Shown here one piece after another: positions 1 through 7,582 of a stretch of 43,202 nucleotides of DNA. The number at the start of each line of letters is the position of its first letter. The stretch's first letter is position 1. Origin of the DNA: Planctomycetota bacterium (GTDB taxonomy: Bacteria > Planctomycetota > Planctomycetia > Pirellulales > PLA5); the NCBI GenBank assembly GCA_003576845.1, contig QEVJ01000037.1, forward strand, positions 1 to 43,202. The letters run 5' to 3'. The notes under the pieces are model-generated. The model did no database searches. It worked only from the letters and a program-made list of their open reading frames with translations, and had not been told where the DNA came from. Both the position numbers and the translations under genes were made by a program.

Positions 1-163
1 GGGATTCGGGGACGGTGCAGGCGGGTTGTTTGGCGGTGTTTCGTTGCATTGCGGCGCGTTAGGTTACGGCTTTGTCGATGCTTTGCATTGGGTTGGAGCG
101 CGACCGAAACCCGAAACCCGAAACCCGAACCCCGAATCCTGAAACCCGACCCCCGATTCCCGC
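1..163. repeat. word-repeat element, left edge at window boundary
   Basis: The window opens with GGGATTCGGGG (1-11). Positions 107-163 carry about six degenerate copies of the complementary word (CCCGAAACC, CCCGAATCC), ending directly at the ATG of the next gene. The roughly 95 bases between are GC-rich and contain no convincing gene. This matches the arm-core-arm layout seen elsewhere in the window, though the left arm may continue beyond the edge. No Shine-Dalgarno sequence lies between the arm and the start codon. Confidence 0.6.
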
Positions 164-1126
164 ATGTCCGCAACCTACTTGTCCGAAACCGACGTCGCCG
201 ATCTCGTCGACATGCCGCTCGCTTTGGCGGCCGTCGAAGGCATGTTCGCCGCGTTTGCGCGCGGCGAGGTTGAGAACGTGCCGCGGGCGCGGGCGAAGGG
301 GCCGGGAATCGTGCTGCACAGCATGTCCGCCACCGCCGGTTATCTGGGCGTCGTCGGCTGGAAGAATTATACGACCACGCGAACGGGGGCGAAATTTCTC
401 GTCGGCGTACACGCGAGCGATTCTGGCGAACTGATTGCCCTCATCGAGGCCGACCGGCTCGGACAATTTCGCACCGGCGCCGCGACAGCCGTGGCGATTC
501 GCTATATGACCGCGCCGGAGGTCGATCGCGTCGGACTCATCGGCGCCGGGTGGCAGGCCGAAACGCAGTTGCTCGCGGCATGCACCGTCCGGCCGATTCG
601 CGAGGCGATCGTTTACAGCCGGTCGGCCGAGCGGCGCGGCGAGTTCGCGGCACGGATGGAGCGTGAACTAGCCGCCAAACTTCGCCGGGCGATCCGCGTA
701 CGCGCGGCGGACGAGCCAGGCGAGGCCGCCGCGATGCGGATCGTCATCACCGCCACGACGAGCCGCGAACCGGTGTTTGCGGCCGATGCGCTGGCGGCGG
801 ACGCGCTCGTCTGCGCCGTCGGATCGAATTGGGCGAACAAGGCGGAGGTCGCGGCCGAGGTTGTTGCGCGTGCGTCGGCCGTCGTGTGCGATCAGGTTGC
901 GGCGTGTCGCACCGAAGCCGGCGAGTTGATTCAAGCGGCGGCGGGGCATTTCGATTGGGGCCGGGCCGTCGAACTGGCCGATGTGGTCGCCGGCAAGACC
1001 GCGATACCGCCGAGCGGCGTGAGGCTCTTCAAGTCGGTCGGACTCGCCGCGGAAGACGTGGCGCTCGCTTTTTCGCTCGTGCAATTGGCCCGGGAGAGGG
1101 GTGTTGGGCAATCGCTTCCTTTCTGA
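164..1126 (+). CDS. ornithine cyclodeaminase / mu-crystallin family protein
   Basis: A 320-residue NAD(P)-dependent protein of the ornithine cyclodeaminase/mu-crystallin family. Members cyclise ornithine to proline or oxidise/reduce other amino and imino acids in the cytoplasm. Visible features are a Lys-containing stretch GWKNY (K67, at the family's substrate-carboxylate Lys position), the segment RTGAATAVA from residue 103, and the Rossmann motif GLIGAGWQAE from residue 124. Length is normal for the family (310-350). The ATG at 164 follows a C-rich repeat arm and has no Shine-Dalgarno sequence. It is followed on the same strand by tyrA after 83 bases. Substrate cannot be assigned: ornithine cyclodeaminase, alanine dehydrogenase and ketimine reductase share this fold. 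Family assignment is firm. Confidence 0.88.
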   Translation: MSATYLSETDVADLVDMPLALAAVEGMFAAFARGEVENVPRARAKGPGIVLHSMSATAGYLGVVGWKNYTTTRTGAKFLVGVHASDSGELIALIEADRLGQFRTGAATAVAIRYMTAPEVDRVGLIGAGWQAETQLLAACTVRPIREAIVYSRSAERRGEFAARMERELAAKLRRAIRVRAADEPGEAAAMRIVITATTSREPVFAADALAADALVCAVGSNWANKAEVAAEVVARASAVVCDQVAACRTEAGELIQAAAGHFDWGRAVELADVVAGKTAIPPSGVRLFKSVGLAAEDVALAFSLVQLARERGVGQSLPF

Positions 1127-1209
1127 CCGCTCCCGGCGGCGGCGGCAGGGCGATAGAATGCGGCTAGCGGATGCTCGTTGTGGCCCCCCATCGCGCTCGC
1201 TGTGAGTTC

Positions 1210-2073
1210 ATGGCCGACGTGGAAAAACTGGTGGTATTTGGCGTTGGCCTGTTGGGCGGGTCGATTGCTCGCGCGGCGCTTGCCCGGGGCGTGGCCCGCG
1301 AGGTCGTCGGACTGGGACGCGACGCGGAGAAGTTGGCAAAGGCCGAGCAGGCGGGGATCATTACCCGAAGCACAACCGACGCTGCGGTCGCGTGCCGCGA
1401 CGCCGATTTGATTGTCGTTTGCACGCCGGTCGATCGTATCGCCAACCACGTGATCGAAGTCGCCAAGGCATGCAACCGTCCGGCGCTCATCACGGATGCC
1501 GGCAGCACGAAGGGCAACATCGTCGCGGCACTGCCCGAGCCGTTGCCGGGCGGTTGCCGGTTCGTAGGGAGTCACCCGCTCGCCGGCAGCGAGAAGACCG
1601 GCGCGGAATATGCGACGGAGGATTTGTTCGTCGGGCGAACGGTCGTCCTCACGCCGACGGGCGCATCCCAACCCGCCGACATCGAGCGGCTCGAAGCGTT
1701 CTGGTCGGCGCTCGGCGCCCTCGTTTGCCGAATGGACGTAGAGAGCCACGACCGGGCGCTCGCCGCCACGAGCCACGTTCCGCACCTTGTCGCGGCCGCC
1801 CTCGCGGTGGCGACCGATGTTGGATACTTGGAACTCATCGCGGGCGGTTGGCGGGATTGCACTCGGATCGCCGCTGCCGACGCCGCGTTATGGCAACCGA
1901 TTCTGGCCGCCAATCGCGCCCACGTCTTGAAGGCGCTCGACCGCTTTGAGACAACACTCGCATCGCTTCGCAGCGCGATCGAGACGGGCGACGCGGCGAA
2001 GCTCGCTCGGTTGCTCGGCGAGGCCAAGAAGATTCGAGATTCGGCGCCAACGCTCGGGATCGCGACGTCTTGA
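1210..2073 (+). CDS. tyrA: prephenate dehydrogenase
   Basis: A 287-residue prephenate (or arogenate) dehydrogenase, the NAD(P)-dependent oxidative decarboxylation leading to tyrosine. The N-terminal Rossmann motif GVGLLGGS is at residues 11-18. The family signature GSHPLAGSEKTG starts at residue 120 and includes the catalytic His at 122. A second helical domain carries HVPHLVAAALA. The open frame extends 13 codons upstream, but ATG 1210 puts the beta-strand of the Rossmann fold right at the N-terminus as usual, so it is preferred. There is no ACT domain, so feedback control by tyrosine through such a domain is not expected. The gene sits alone between the cyclodeaminase-like gene and the purine genes. 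Cofactor preference cannot be read with certainty. Confidence 0.93.
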   Translation: MADVEKLVVFGVGLLGGSIARAALARGVAREVVGLGRDAEKLAKAEQAGIITRSTTDAAVACRDADLIVVCTPVDRIANHVIEVAKACNRPALITDAGSTKGNIVAALPEPLPGGCRFVGSHPLAGSEKTGAEYATEDLFVGRTVVLTPTGASQPADIERLEAFWSALGALVCRMDVESHDRALAATSHVPHLVAAALAVATDVGYLELIAGGWRDCTRIAAADAALWQPILAANRAHVLKALDRFETTLASLRSAIETGDAAKLARLLGEAKKIRDSAPTLGIATS

Positions 2074-2080
2074 CAGTCCA

Positions 2081-2116
2081 ATACTCATCGTTCATCACTC
2101 ATCAATCATCGCTCCG
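2081..2116 (+). repeat. word-repeat arm upstream of purL
   Basis: The 45-base tyrA-purL spacer consists mostly of degenerate TCATC words (CATCGTTCATCACTCATCA and similar) ending three bases before the purL ATG. No Shine-Dalgarno sequence is visible. The same word type recurs in the element at 39961-40122. Confidence 0.55.
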
Positions 2117-2118
2117 AC

Positions 2119-5031
2119 ATGCTTTGGGAAGTCGACATCTACGCCGCCGAAGGACAGCCCGACTTGGCCGCAGCGCGGATTCGGTCGGATGCGGCCGATT
2201 TGGGATTGGCGGCGAACCTGGCCGTGCGATCGGCGAACGGGTTTCTCGTCGAAGGGCCGCTCGATGCCGCGGCGGCTGTAAGAATCGCGAATGAACTGCT
2301 CGCCGACCGCGTCGTCGAGCGAACGGTCGTTGCCCAGGTCGGCGACGAGCGGCTTTCGACGCCGCCGGGAGCGGAGAAGCGGCTCGTTCAGGTGCTGATG
2401 AAGCCGGGCGTGATGGATCCCGTCGCGCAAAGCGCGCTCGGCGCGATTGCCGACTTCGGAATGCGGCCCGATGCGGTCCGGACGCTGCGAAAATACTGGC
2501 TCGGCGACCTCGCGGACGACAAGCTGCGGCTATTGTGCCAGAAGGTGCTGGCGAACGACGCCATCGAGCAGGTGGTCGTCGGACCGCTGCGGCTCGAACG
2601 TTTGGAGTTTGGTTCGCCGTACAAGTTCGCGCTCGTGACGACGCCGATCCGCGAACTCGACGACGATGGACTCATGCGGCTCAGTCGCCAGGGACAGTTA
2701 TACCTCAAGATCGCCGAGATGCGGACGATTCAGGTTCATTTCCGCGAACTGGGCCGCGAGCCGACCGACGTCGAGCTGGAAACGATCGCCCAAACGTGGA
2801 GCGAGCATTGCAGCCACAAGACGCTCGCCGGCCGCATCGCCTATCGCGACGAGCGGGGCGAGCGACGCTATGGCAACATGCTCAAGGAGACGATCTTCGC
2901 CGCCACGCAAGAGATTCGCCGCCGCTTGGGCGAGGCGGATTGGTGCGTCAGCGTGTTCAAGGACAACGCCGGCGTCCTCCGCTTCGACGAGCGGCACAAC
3001 GTAACCTTCAAGGTCGAAACGCACAATCATCCTTCGGCGATCGAGCCTTACGGCGGCGCGAACACGGGCGTGGGAGGCGTGATTCGCGATACGCTCGGCA
3101 CCGGCTTGGGCGCAAAGCCGATCTGCAACACCGACGTATTCTGCTTCGCCCCACCCGACATGCCGGGCGACGCGCTCCCGCCGGGCACGCTCCATCCGCG
3201 CCGCGTAATGAAGGGCGTCGTTGCCGGCGTCCGCGACTACGGCAACCGGATGGGCATTCCGACCGTCAACGGCGCGATCTACTTCGACCCTCGCTACGTC
3301 GGCAATCCGCTCGTCTATTGCGGCAGCGTCGGGCTGATTCCGCACGACAAATCGTTCAAGAAAACGAATCCCAACGACCTGATCGTCGCGATCGGCGGGC
3401 GCACCGGGCGCGACGGCATCCACGGGGCGACGTTCAGCTCGGCGGAATTGACCAGCGAAAGCGAAACGGTTTCCGGCGGCGCGGTGCAGATCGGCAACGC
3501 GATCACGGAAAAGATGGTGCTCGACGTGCTGCTGGCGGCCCGCGATCGCGGATTGTTCACGGCCGTGACCGATTGCGGGGCCGGCGGGTTCTCGAGCGCC
3601 GTCGGCGAAATGGGCGCAGAGATCGGCGCGGAAGTCTGGCTCGATCGCGCGCCGGTGAAATACGCCGGGCTTTCCTACACGGAAATCTGGATTTCCGAAG
3701 CGCAAGAGCGAATGGTCGTTTCCGTCGCCGAAGAAAAATGGCCGCAGCTCGATGCGCTCTGCAAGAGCGAAGGCGTCGAGGCCACCGTCATCGGCCGCTT
3801 CGTGCCGACGGGTCGGCTCGTGCTGAAATACGGCGAGCACCGGGTGGCGGACCTGTCGATGGATTTCTTGCACGACGGCCGGCCTCCGGTCGTGCGGGAA
3901 GCAGTGTACGTTCCGCCGCCGGTCGTGCCGCTGTCCATCGCTCCGCGGACCGATTACACGGACGCACTCTTGAAGGTTCTCGGATCGCTCAACGTCGCGA
4001 GCAAGGAATGGGTGATTCGGCAGTACGACCACGAAGTGCAGGGCGGCAGCGTCGTCAAACCGCTCGTTGGTCTGGCGAACGATGGACCGAGCGATGCGGC
4101 GGTGCTGCGGCCGGTGCTATCGTCGCGGCGGGGCGTTGCCGTTTCGTGCGGCATGAACCCGCGGTTCGGCGATTTCGACACGTATCCCATGGCGGCGAGC
4201 GCCATCGACGAGGCGGTTCGGAATTGCGTCGCGGTAGGAGCAGACCCGGCGCGAATCGCGATTCTCGACAACTTCTGCTGGGGCGATTGCGACCGGCCCG
4301 AGACGCTCGGCTCGCTCGTCCGCGCGGCGATTGCTTGCCAAGACGTGGCCCTGGCGCTCGGCACGCCCTTCATCAGCGGCAAGGACAGCTTGAACAACGA
4401 GTTCAGCTACGTCGACGCGCGCGGCGTGAAGCAGACGATCGCCATCCCGCCGTCGCTGCTCATTAGCGCGATCGGTCTGGTCGACGACGTCGAGCGCTGC
4501 ACCACGATGGATTTCAAGCGGCCTGGAAGCGCGGTCTATCTGGTTGGTCTGACGCGCGACGAGCTCGGCGGTTCGCATTTCGCGCTGGTCGAAGGCGCCC
4601 GCGGTGGCGTTGGCCCGACCGTCGACGCCCGCCAAGCGAAAGCAACGTTTACCGCAATGCACGAAGCGATTCGCGCGGGCCTAGTGCTGGCGTGTCACGA
4701 CTTGAGCGAAGGTGGGCTGGCTGCCGCGCTTGCCGAGATGGCGTTTGCGGGCGGCGTGGGCGCCGCGATCGAACTCGATGCGGTTCCGCACGATGCGGAA
4801 ACGCGATCCGCGGCCATGCTGCTGTTCAGCGAGTCGAACACGCGGTTTGCGGTCGAAGTGTCCGAAGAGAACGCCGCCGCGTTCGAAGCGGCGCTCAAAG
4901 ACACGCCGCACGCTCGCATCGGTCGCACGACCAGCGACGCTCGGCTAACGATCGATTACGCTGGCGGCACGGTGGTCGACGGCAACCTCAAGCAATTGAA
5001 AGAGGCGTGGCAAAGCCCGCTCCGCTGGTAA
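2119..5031 (+). CDS. purL: phosphoribosylformylglycinamidine synthase, PurS-PurL fusion
   Basis: A 970-residue FGAM synthase synthetase subunit, using ATP and glutamine-derived ammonia to convert FGAR to FGAM in purine synthesis. The first ~165 residues are not typical of a stand-alone small PurL. Residues ~90-165 match PurS (LMKPGVMDP at 93-101 is a PurS signature) and residues ~1-80 resemble a second, more diverged PurS unit. The PurL catalytic part follows, with WSEHCSHKT near 227 and [14 protein letters not shown] from 300, then GTGLG, FISGKDS and a second AIRS-like half. Length lies between small PurL (~740) and the large PurLQ form (~1290). The glutaminase is the separate next gene, purQ. 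ATG 2119 is chosen because the protein aligns from its first strand. There is no Shine-Dalgarno sequence, and a repeat arm abuts the start. Confidence 0.95.
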   Translation: MLWEVDIYAAEGQPDLAAARIRSDAADLGLAANLAVRSANGFLVEGPLDAAAAVRIANELLADRVVERTVVAQVGDERLSTPPGAEKRLVQVLMKPGVMDPVAQSALGAIADFGMRPDAVRTLRKYWLGDLADDKLRLLCQKVLANDAIEQVVVGPLRLERLEFGSPYKFALVTTPIRELDDDGLMRLSRQGQLYLKIAEMRTIQVHFRELGREPTDVELETIAQTWSEHCSHKTLAGRIAYRDERGERRYGNMLKETIFAATQEIRRRLGEADWCVSVFKDNAGVLRFDERHNVTFKVETHNHPSAIEPYGGANTGVGGVIRDTLGTGLGAKPICNTDVFCFAPPDMPGDALPPGTLHPRRVMKGVVAGVRDYGNRMGIPTVNGAIYFDPRYVGNPLVYCGSVGLIPHDKSFKKTNPNDLIVAIGGRTGRDGIHGATFSSAELTSESETVSGGAVQIGNAITEKMVLDVLLAARDRGLFTAVTDCGAGGFSSAVGEMGAEIGAEVWLDRAPVKYAGLSYTEIWISEAQERMVVSVAEEKWPQLDALCKSEGVEATVIGRFVPTGRLVLKYGEHRVADLSMDFLHDGRPPVVREAVYVPPPVVPLSIAPRTDYTDALLKVLGSLNVASKEWVIRQYDHEVQGGSVVKPLVGLANDGPSDAAVLRPVLSSRRGVAVSCGMNPRFGDFDTYPMAASAIDEAVRNCVAVGADPARIAILDNFCWGDCDRPETLGSLVRAAIACQDVALALGTPFISGKDSLNNEFSYVDARGVKQTIAIPPSLLISAIGLVDDVERCTTMDFKRPGSAVYLVGLTRDELGGSHFALVEGARGGVGPTVDARQAKATFTAMHEAIRAGLVLACHDLSEGGLAAALAEMAFAGGVGAAIELDAVPHDAETRSAAMLLFSESNTRFAVEVSEENAAAFEAALKDTPHARIGRTTSDARLTIDYAGGTVVDGNLKQLKEAWQSPLRW

Positions 5032-5039
5032 GCACAATT

Positions 5040-5090
5040 CGTCGCGAAGCGACGTTCCCCGACTCCCGAATCCCGAATCCCGACCCCTGC
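5040..5090 (+). repeat. hairpin plus word-repeat arm between purL and purQ
   Basis: The purL-purQ spacer begins with a perfect hairpin, CGTCGC-GAA-GCGACG (5040-5054). It continues with degenerate words (CCCGAATCCCGAATCCCG, 5064-5081) ending a few bases before the purQ ATG. No Shine-Dalgarno sequence is present. Only the right-hand arm of the two-armed element is seen here. Confidence 0.6.
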
Positions 5091-5092
5091 TC

Positions 5093-5914
5093 ATGCCACC
5101 GCGTGTTCTCATCCTCCGTGCTCCGGGCACCAACTGCGATCGGGAATCGGCGTACGCCTTCGAGGTTGCGGGCGGGCGGCCGGAGTCGGTTCACGTCAAT
5201 CGGTTGCTGGAAAGCCCGCGGCTCGCCGACGAGTTCCAGATTCTGTGCCTGCCCGGCGGGTTTAGTTACGGCGACGACATCGCCGCGGGCCGCATCCTGG
5301 GCAACCAGATTCGCCACCATCTGGCCGACGCCATGCACGCGTTCAAGGCGGCGGGGAAGCTGATCCTCGGAATCTGCAACGGGTTTCAGATTCTCATCAA
5401 GTCCGGCTTGCTGCTCGAAGACGACGGCGTGCGCGGACCGGCGGCGACGCTGGCCTGGAACGCATCGGGCAAGTTCGAGGACCGCTGGGTGCGGCTCGTA
5501 ACGGCTTCGACCAAGTCGGTGTTTCTCGCAGGCATCGACGCGATGTACTTGCCGGTCGCCCACGCGGAAGGAAAATTCGTCGTGCGGGACGAACCGACGC
5601 TCGCCGCGCTCGATGCGGGTGGGCAACTCGCGCTGCGCTACGCGCCGCTCGACGGCGCTGGGGTGGCACTGGCTTCGCCAGTGCATTCACCTTCGACCGC
5701 AGGCGACCAAGTGCCCTACCCAGCGAATCCCAACGGCTCGCCGCGGAACGTCGCCGGCGTGTGCGATTCGACCGGCCGCGTGTTCGGATTGATGCCGCAT
5801 CCCGAGCGGCACATCGACCGCACGCAGCATCCGCGATGGACCCGCGGCGAAGCGGGCGAGATCGGCGACGGCCTGCGCCTGTTCCAGAACGCCGTCAACT
5901 ACTTTGCCGCTTGA
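5093..5914 (+). CDS. purQ: phosphoribosylformylglycinamidine synthase glutaminase subunit
   Basis: A 273-residue class I glutamine amidotransferase that releases ammonia for PurL. It starts with the PurQ signature RVLILRAPGTNCD and carries LPGGFSYGDD, the nucleophile elbow GICNGFQ and the His/Glu motif MPHPERH near the C-terminus. It forms a unit with purL 61 bases upstream. A REP-like palindrome is inserted in frame: residues ~190-210 (VALASPVHS onward) are encoded by the repeat at 5661-5721. They sit in the loop just before PANPNGS, where other PurQ proteins have only a short linker. All catalytic motifs are intact, so the protein is probably active. Confidence 0.95.
   Translation: MPPRVLILRAPGTNCDRESAYAFEVAGGRPESVHVNRLLESPRLADEFQILCLPGGFSYGDDIAAGRILGNQIRHHLADAMHAFKAAGKLILGICNGFQILIKSGLLLEDDGVRGPAATLAWNASGKFEDRWVRLVTASTKSVFLAGIDAMYLPVAHAEGKFVVRDEPTLAALDAGGQLALRYAPLDGAGVALASPVHSPSTAGDQVPYPANPNGSPRNVAGVCDSTGRVFGLMPHPERHIDRTQHPRWTRGEAGEIGDGLRLFQNAVNYFAA
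5661..5721. repeat. REP-like palindrome inside purQ
   Basis: The segment opens with GGGTGGCACTGG and closes with CCAAGTGCCCTACCC, imperfect inverted ends. Inside is a perfect 8-bp hairpin, GCACTGGC-TTC-GCCAGTGC (5666-5684). The same palindrome with a TGA loop is at 28560-28578. Here it is translated as VALASPVHS within PurQ. Confidence 0.75.
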
Positions 5915-5918
5915 TTCT

Positions 5919-6065
5919 TAACCACAGAGGACACGGAGGACACAGAGGAAGAAATGAAGAATACAAAATGAAGATCCGTTTGAAGTGCAGGGACGATCGC
6001 GGAATCGAAGCGCCGTCATTTTTCATTCTTCATTTTGCCTTTTGCATTTCCTCCGTGTGTTTAAG
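5919..6065. repeat. two-layer inverted word-repeat element, purQ-gspM spacer
   Basis: The spacer between the convergent purQ and gspM is one nested element. The outer left arm (5919-5949) is of TTAACCACAGAGGACACGG type and the outer right arm is CCTCCGTGTGTTTAA (6051-6065). Inner arms are AAATGAAGAATAC-type (5952-5974) and TTTTCATTCTTCATTTTGCC-type (6020-6050). The core between (about 5975-6017) is GC-rich and contains GACGATCGCGGAATCG. Both outer ends are TTAA. Confidence 0.75.
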
Positions 6066-6073
6066 GGACCACC

Positions 6074-7567
6074 CTACAATCCGGTGGTCGATGCGGCGAC
6101 TGCGTCGGCTAGCGATTTGCCGCGGTAAAGCGTGATGCGGCGACCGTGGGCTTCGAGAATCACGCGGTCGCGGTCGAAGTCGATCTCGATGAGGCGCGCG
6201 GTAAAGTTGCCGGCGCGGAGTTCGACGATCTTGGGGTCCGGTCCCTGTGGAAGCGAAAGCACGATTTGCTCTCCCGTCGGACGGACCTGGAACCATGCCT
6301 CGGGCGTGCCGTCGACGTCGAGCAGCGCGGTGAGATAGGTCCGCTGGGCGGCGAAGTCGAGTTCGAGCTTCGGCGTTTCCGGTTCGAGCACTGAGAGCTC
6401 GAAGCGCTTCTCGTCGCGGTTGGGCGGAGTCGCGTCGTCCGTGGCGACGAGCGTAAGGCGATAGTCCTTGCCGGCCGCGTCCGCGCCGGGCGTCCACTGG
6501 ATCGCTCCGGTCTTGGCGTCGAACGCGAGTCCCGCGGGCAAGTCGCCTTTGAGCTCGAACGTCTTGGTTCGCTTGGCGTCGTGTTCGAGGAACCGCGGCG
6601 TCGTCGAAAACGCCTTGCCGACGTCGACCTTTTGGTTTGCGATCGAAGCCAGCTTCAGACCGACCCGCTCGACGGCGATGGTAATCGTCTGCGCGGCGAA
6701 CTTTGCGGGCATCCCGTCGTCTTCGGCGAGAACCTTCACCGAGACCGTGCCGGGTTCGCCGTCGGCGGGCGGAGTCCAGGTGAATTTGCCGGTCGCCGCG
6801 TCGAGCGTCGCGCCTTGGGGCGCCTCGCCATCGAAGCGATAGGCAATCTTGTCGAGCGGGTCGTCGTCTTTGCCGCGAAGCGTGAATGCAATCGGCTGTC
6901 CGAGCTTGCCCGTCACGCGGGAGATCGCGGCGAGCGTGGGAGCTCGGTTCGGCGGGCCGGCCATGTTGCGGCCTTCGATGATCTTGCGATAGGCGGCCAG
7001 ATCGCCCAGCGGCAGTCGCTCGGGCATGTCGGGCGGCGCCGCGACGCCCTTGGCGCCGTGCAGGACGACTGCTTCGACGCCGATGTCGAGATCGAGCTGC
7101 TTCGACTTCTCGACGGGCGTGGCGGTGAGACGGCGGACGACGTGCAAGTGGCCCGTGCGATAGAACTTGTGCATCCAGGTCAGCAGTTGCGTCAGGTTGC
7201 CCTTGGCCGTGACGTTGAAGAGCATGGGCTGATAGACGCGGCGGCTCGGTCCGCCGGGGACACTTTTTACGTCGACGCCTTCGAGGCCCGCTTCGACGAG
7301 GCTAGCCAGCAACCAGGCCTGATAGCGCGAGCGGGCCTGCTCGACGTCGCCGGGGAGGGAGCGTTTTTCCATCTCGACGAGCTTCTGCTTGGCTTCGGCC
7401 GCTTTTTGGAGTTGCAATGCATGAACGCCCAGCTCGCCCATGTGCCGCTCGTAGGTCGTCGCGCGCGTATCGTAGGCCGTCATCACCTTTTTGGCGATGA
7501 CGATCAGAACGACGACGCCGACCAGCGCGCCGACGATCATCGCTAGTTTTTTTTCCCGTGGTTGCAT
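6074..7567 (-). CDS. GspM/PilO-like protein with two Ig-like domains and a C-terminal GspC/PilP-like domain
   Basis: A 497-residue inner-membrane protein, last in the secretion operon. A short cytoplasmic N-terminus, one membrane helix (residues ~9-25) and a coiled-coil plus ferredoxin-like region (~40-175) resemble GspM/PilO, which recruits GspL/PilN to the inner-membrane platform. Two putative Ig-like (He_PIG/cadherin-like) domains follow at ~207-300 and ~303-395, each with the pattern P-x-G-x-x-(F/L)-D-x-x-TG-x-x-x-WTP. The last ~80 residues (412-490) have the small beta-barrel look of the GspC HR or PilP domain (VRPTGEQIVLSL, DRVILEAHGRRITLYRG), which touches the secretin in other systems. 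The N-terminal assignment is good; the C-terminal one is a reading by eye. The preceding gspL stop is 15 bases away. Confidence 0.75.
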   Translation of the reverse strand: MQPREKKLAMIVGALVGVVVLIVIAKKVMTAYDTRATTYERHMGELGVHALQLQKAAEAKQKLVEMEKRSLPGDVEQARSRYQAWLLASLVEAGLEGVDVKSVPGGPSRRVYQPMLFNVTAKGNLTQLLTWMHKFYRTGHLHVVRRLTATPVEKSKQLDLDIGVEAVVLHGAKGVAAPPDMPERLPLGDLAAYRKIIEGRNMAGPPNRAPTLAAISRVTGKLGQPIAFTLRGKDDDPLDKIAYRFDGEAPQGATLDAATGKFTWTPPADGEPGTVSVKVLAEDDGMPAKFAAQTITIAVERVGLKLASIANQKVDVGKAFSTTPRFLEHDAKRTKTFELKGDLPAGLAFDAKTGAIQWTPGADAAGKDYRLTLVATDDATPPNRDEKRFELSVLEPETPKLELDFAAQRTYLTALLDVDGTPEAWFQVRPTGEQIVLSLPQGPDPKIVELRAGNFTARLIEIDFDRDRVILEAHGRRITLYRGKSLADAVAASTTGL

Positions 7568-7582
7568 CGAAAGCCGAAGCTG

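Noticed and set aside
2074-2118. Purine riboswitch upstream of purL
   Set aside because: The 45-base spacer is too short and made of repeat words.
2698-4032. 444-codon minus-strand frame opposite purL
   Set aside because: Antisense shadow, no domain features, no start signal.
2535-4466. 643-codon open frame overlapping purL in another frame
   Set aside because: The product is Arg/Asp-rich nonsense; PurL in the proper frame has all family motifs.
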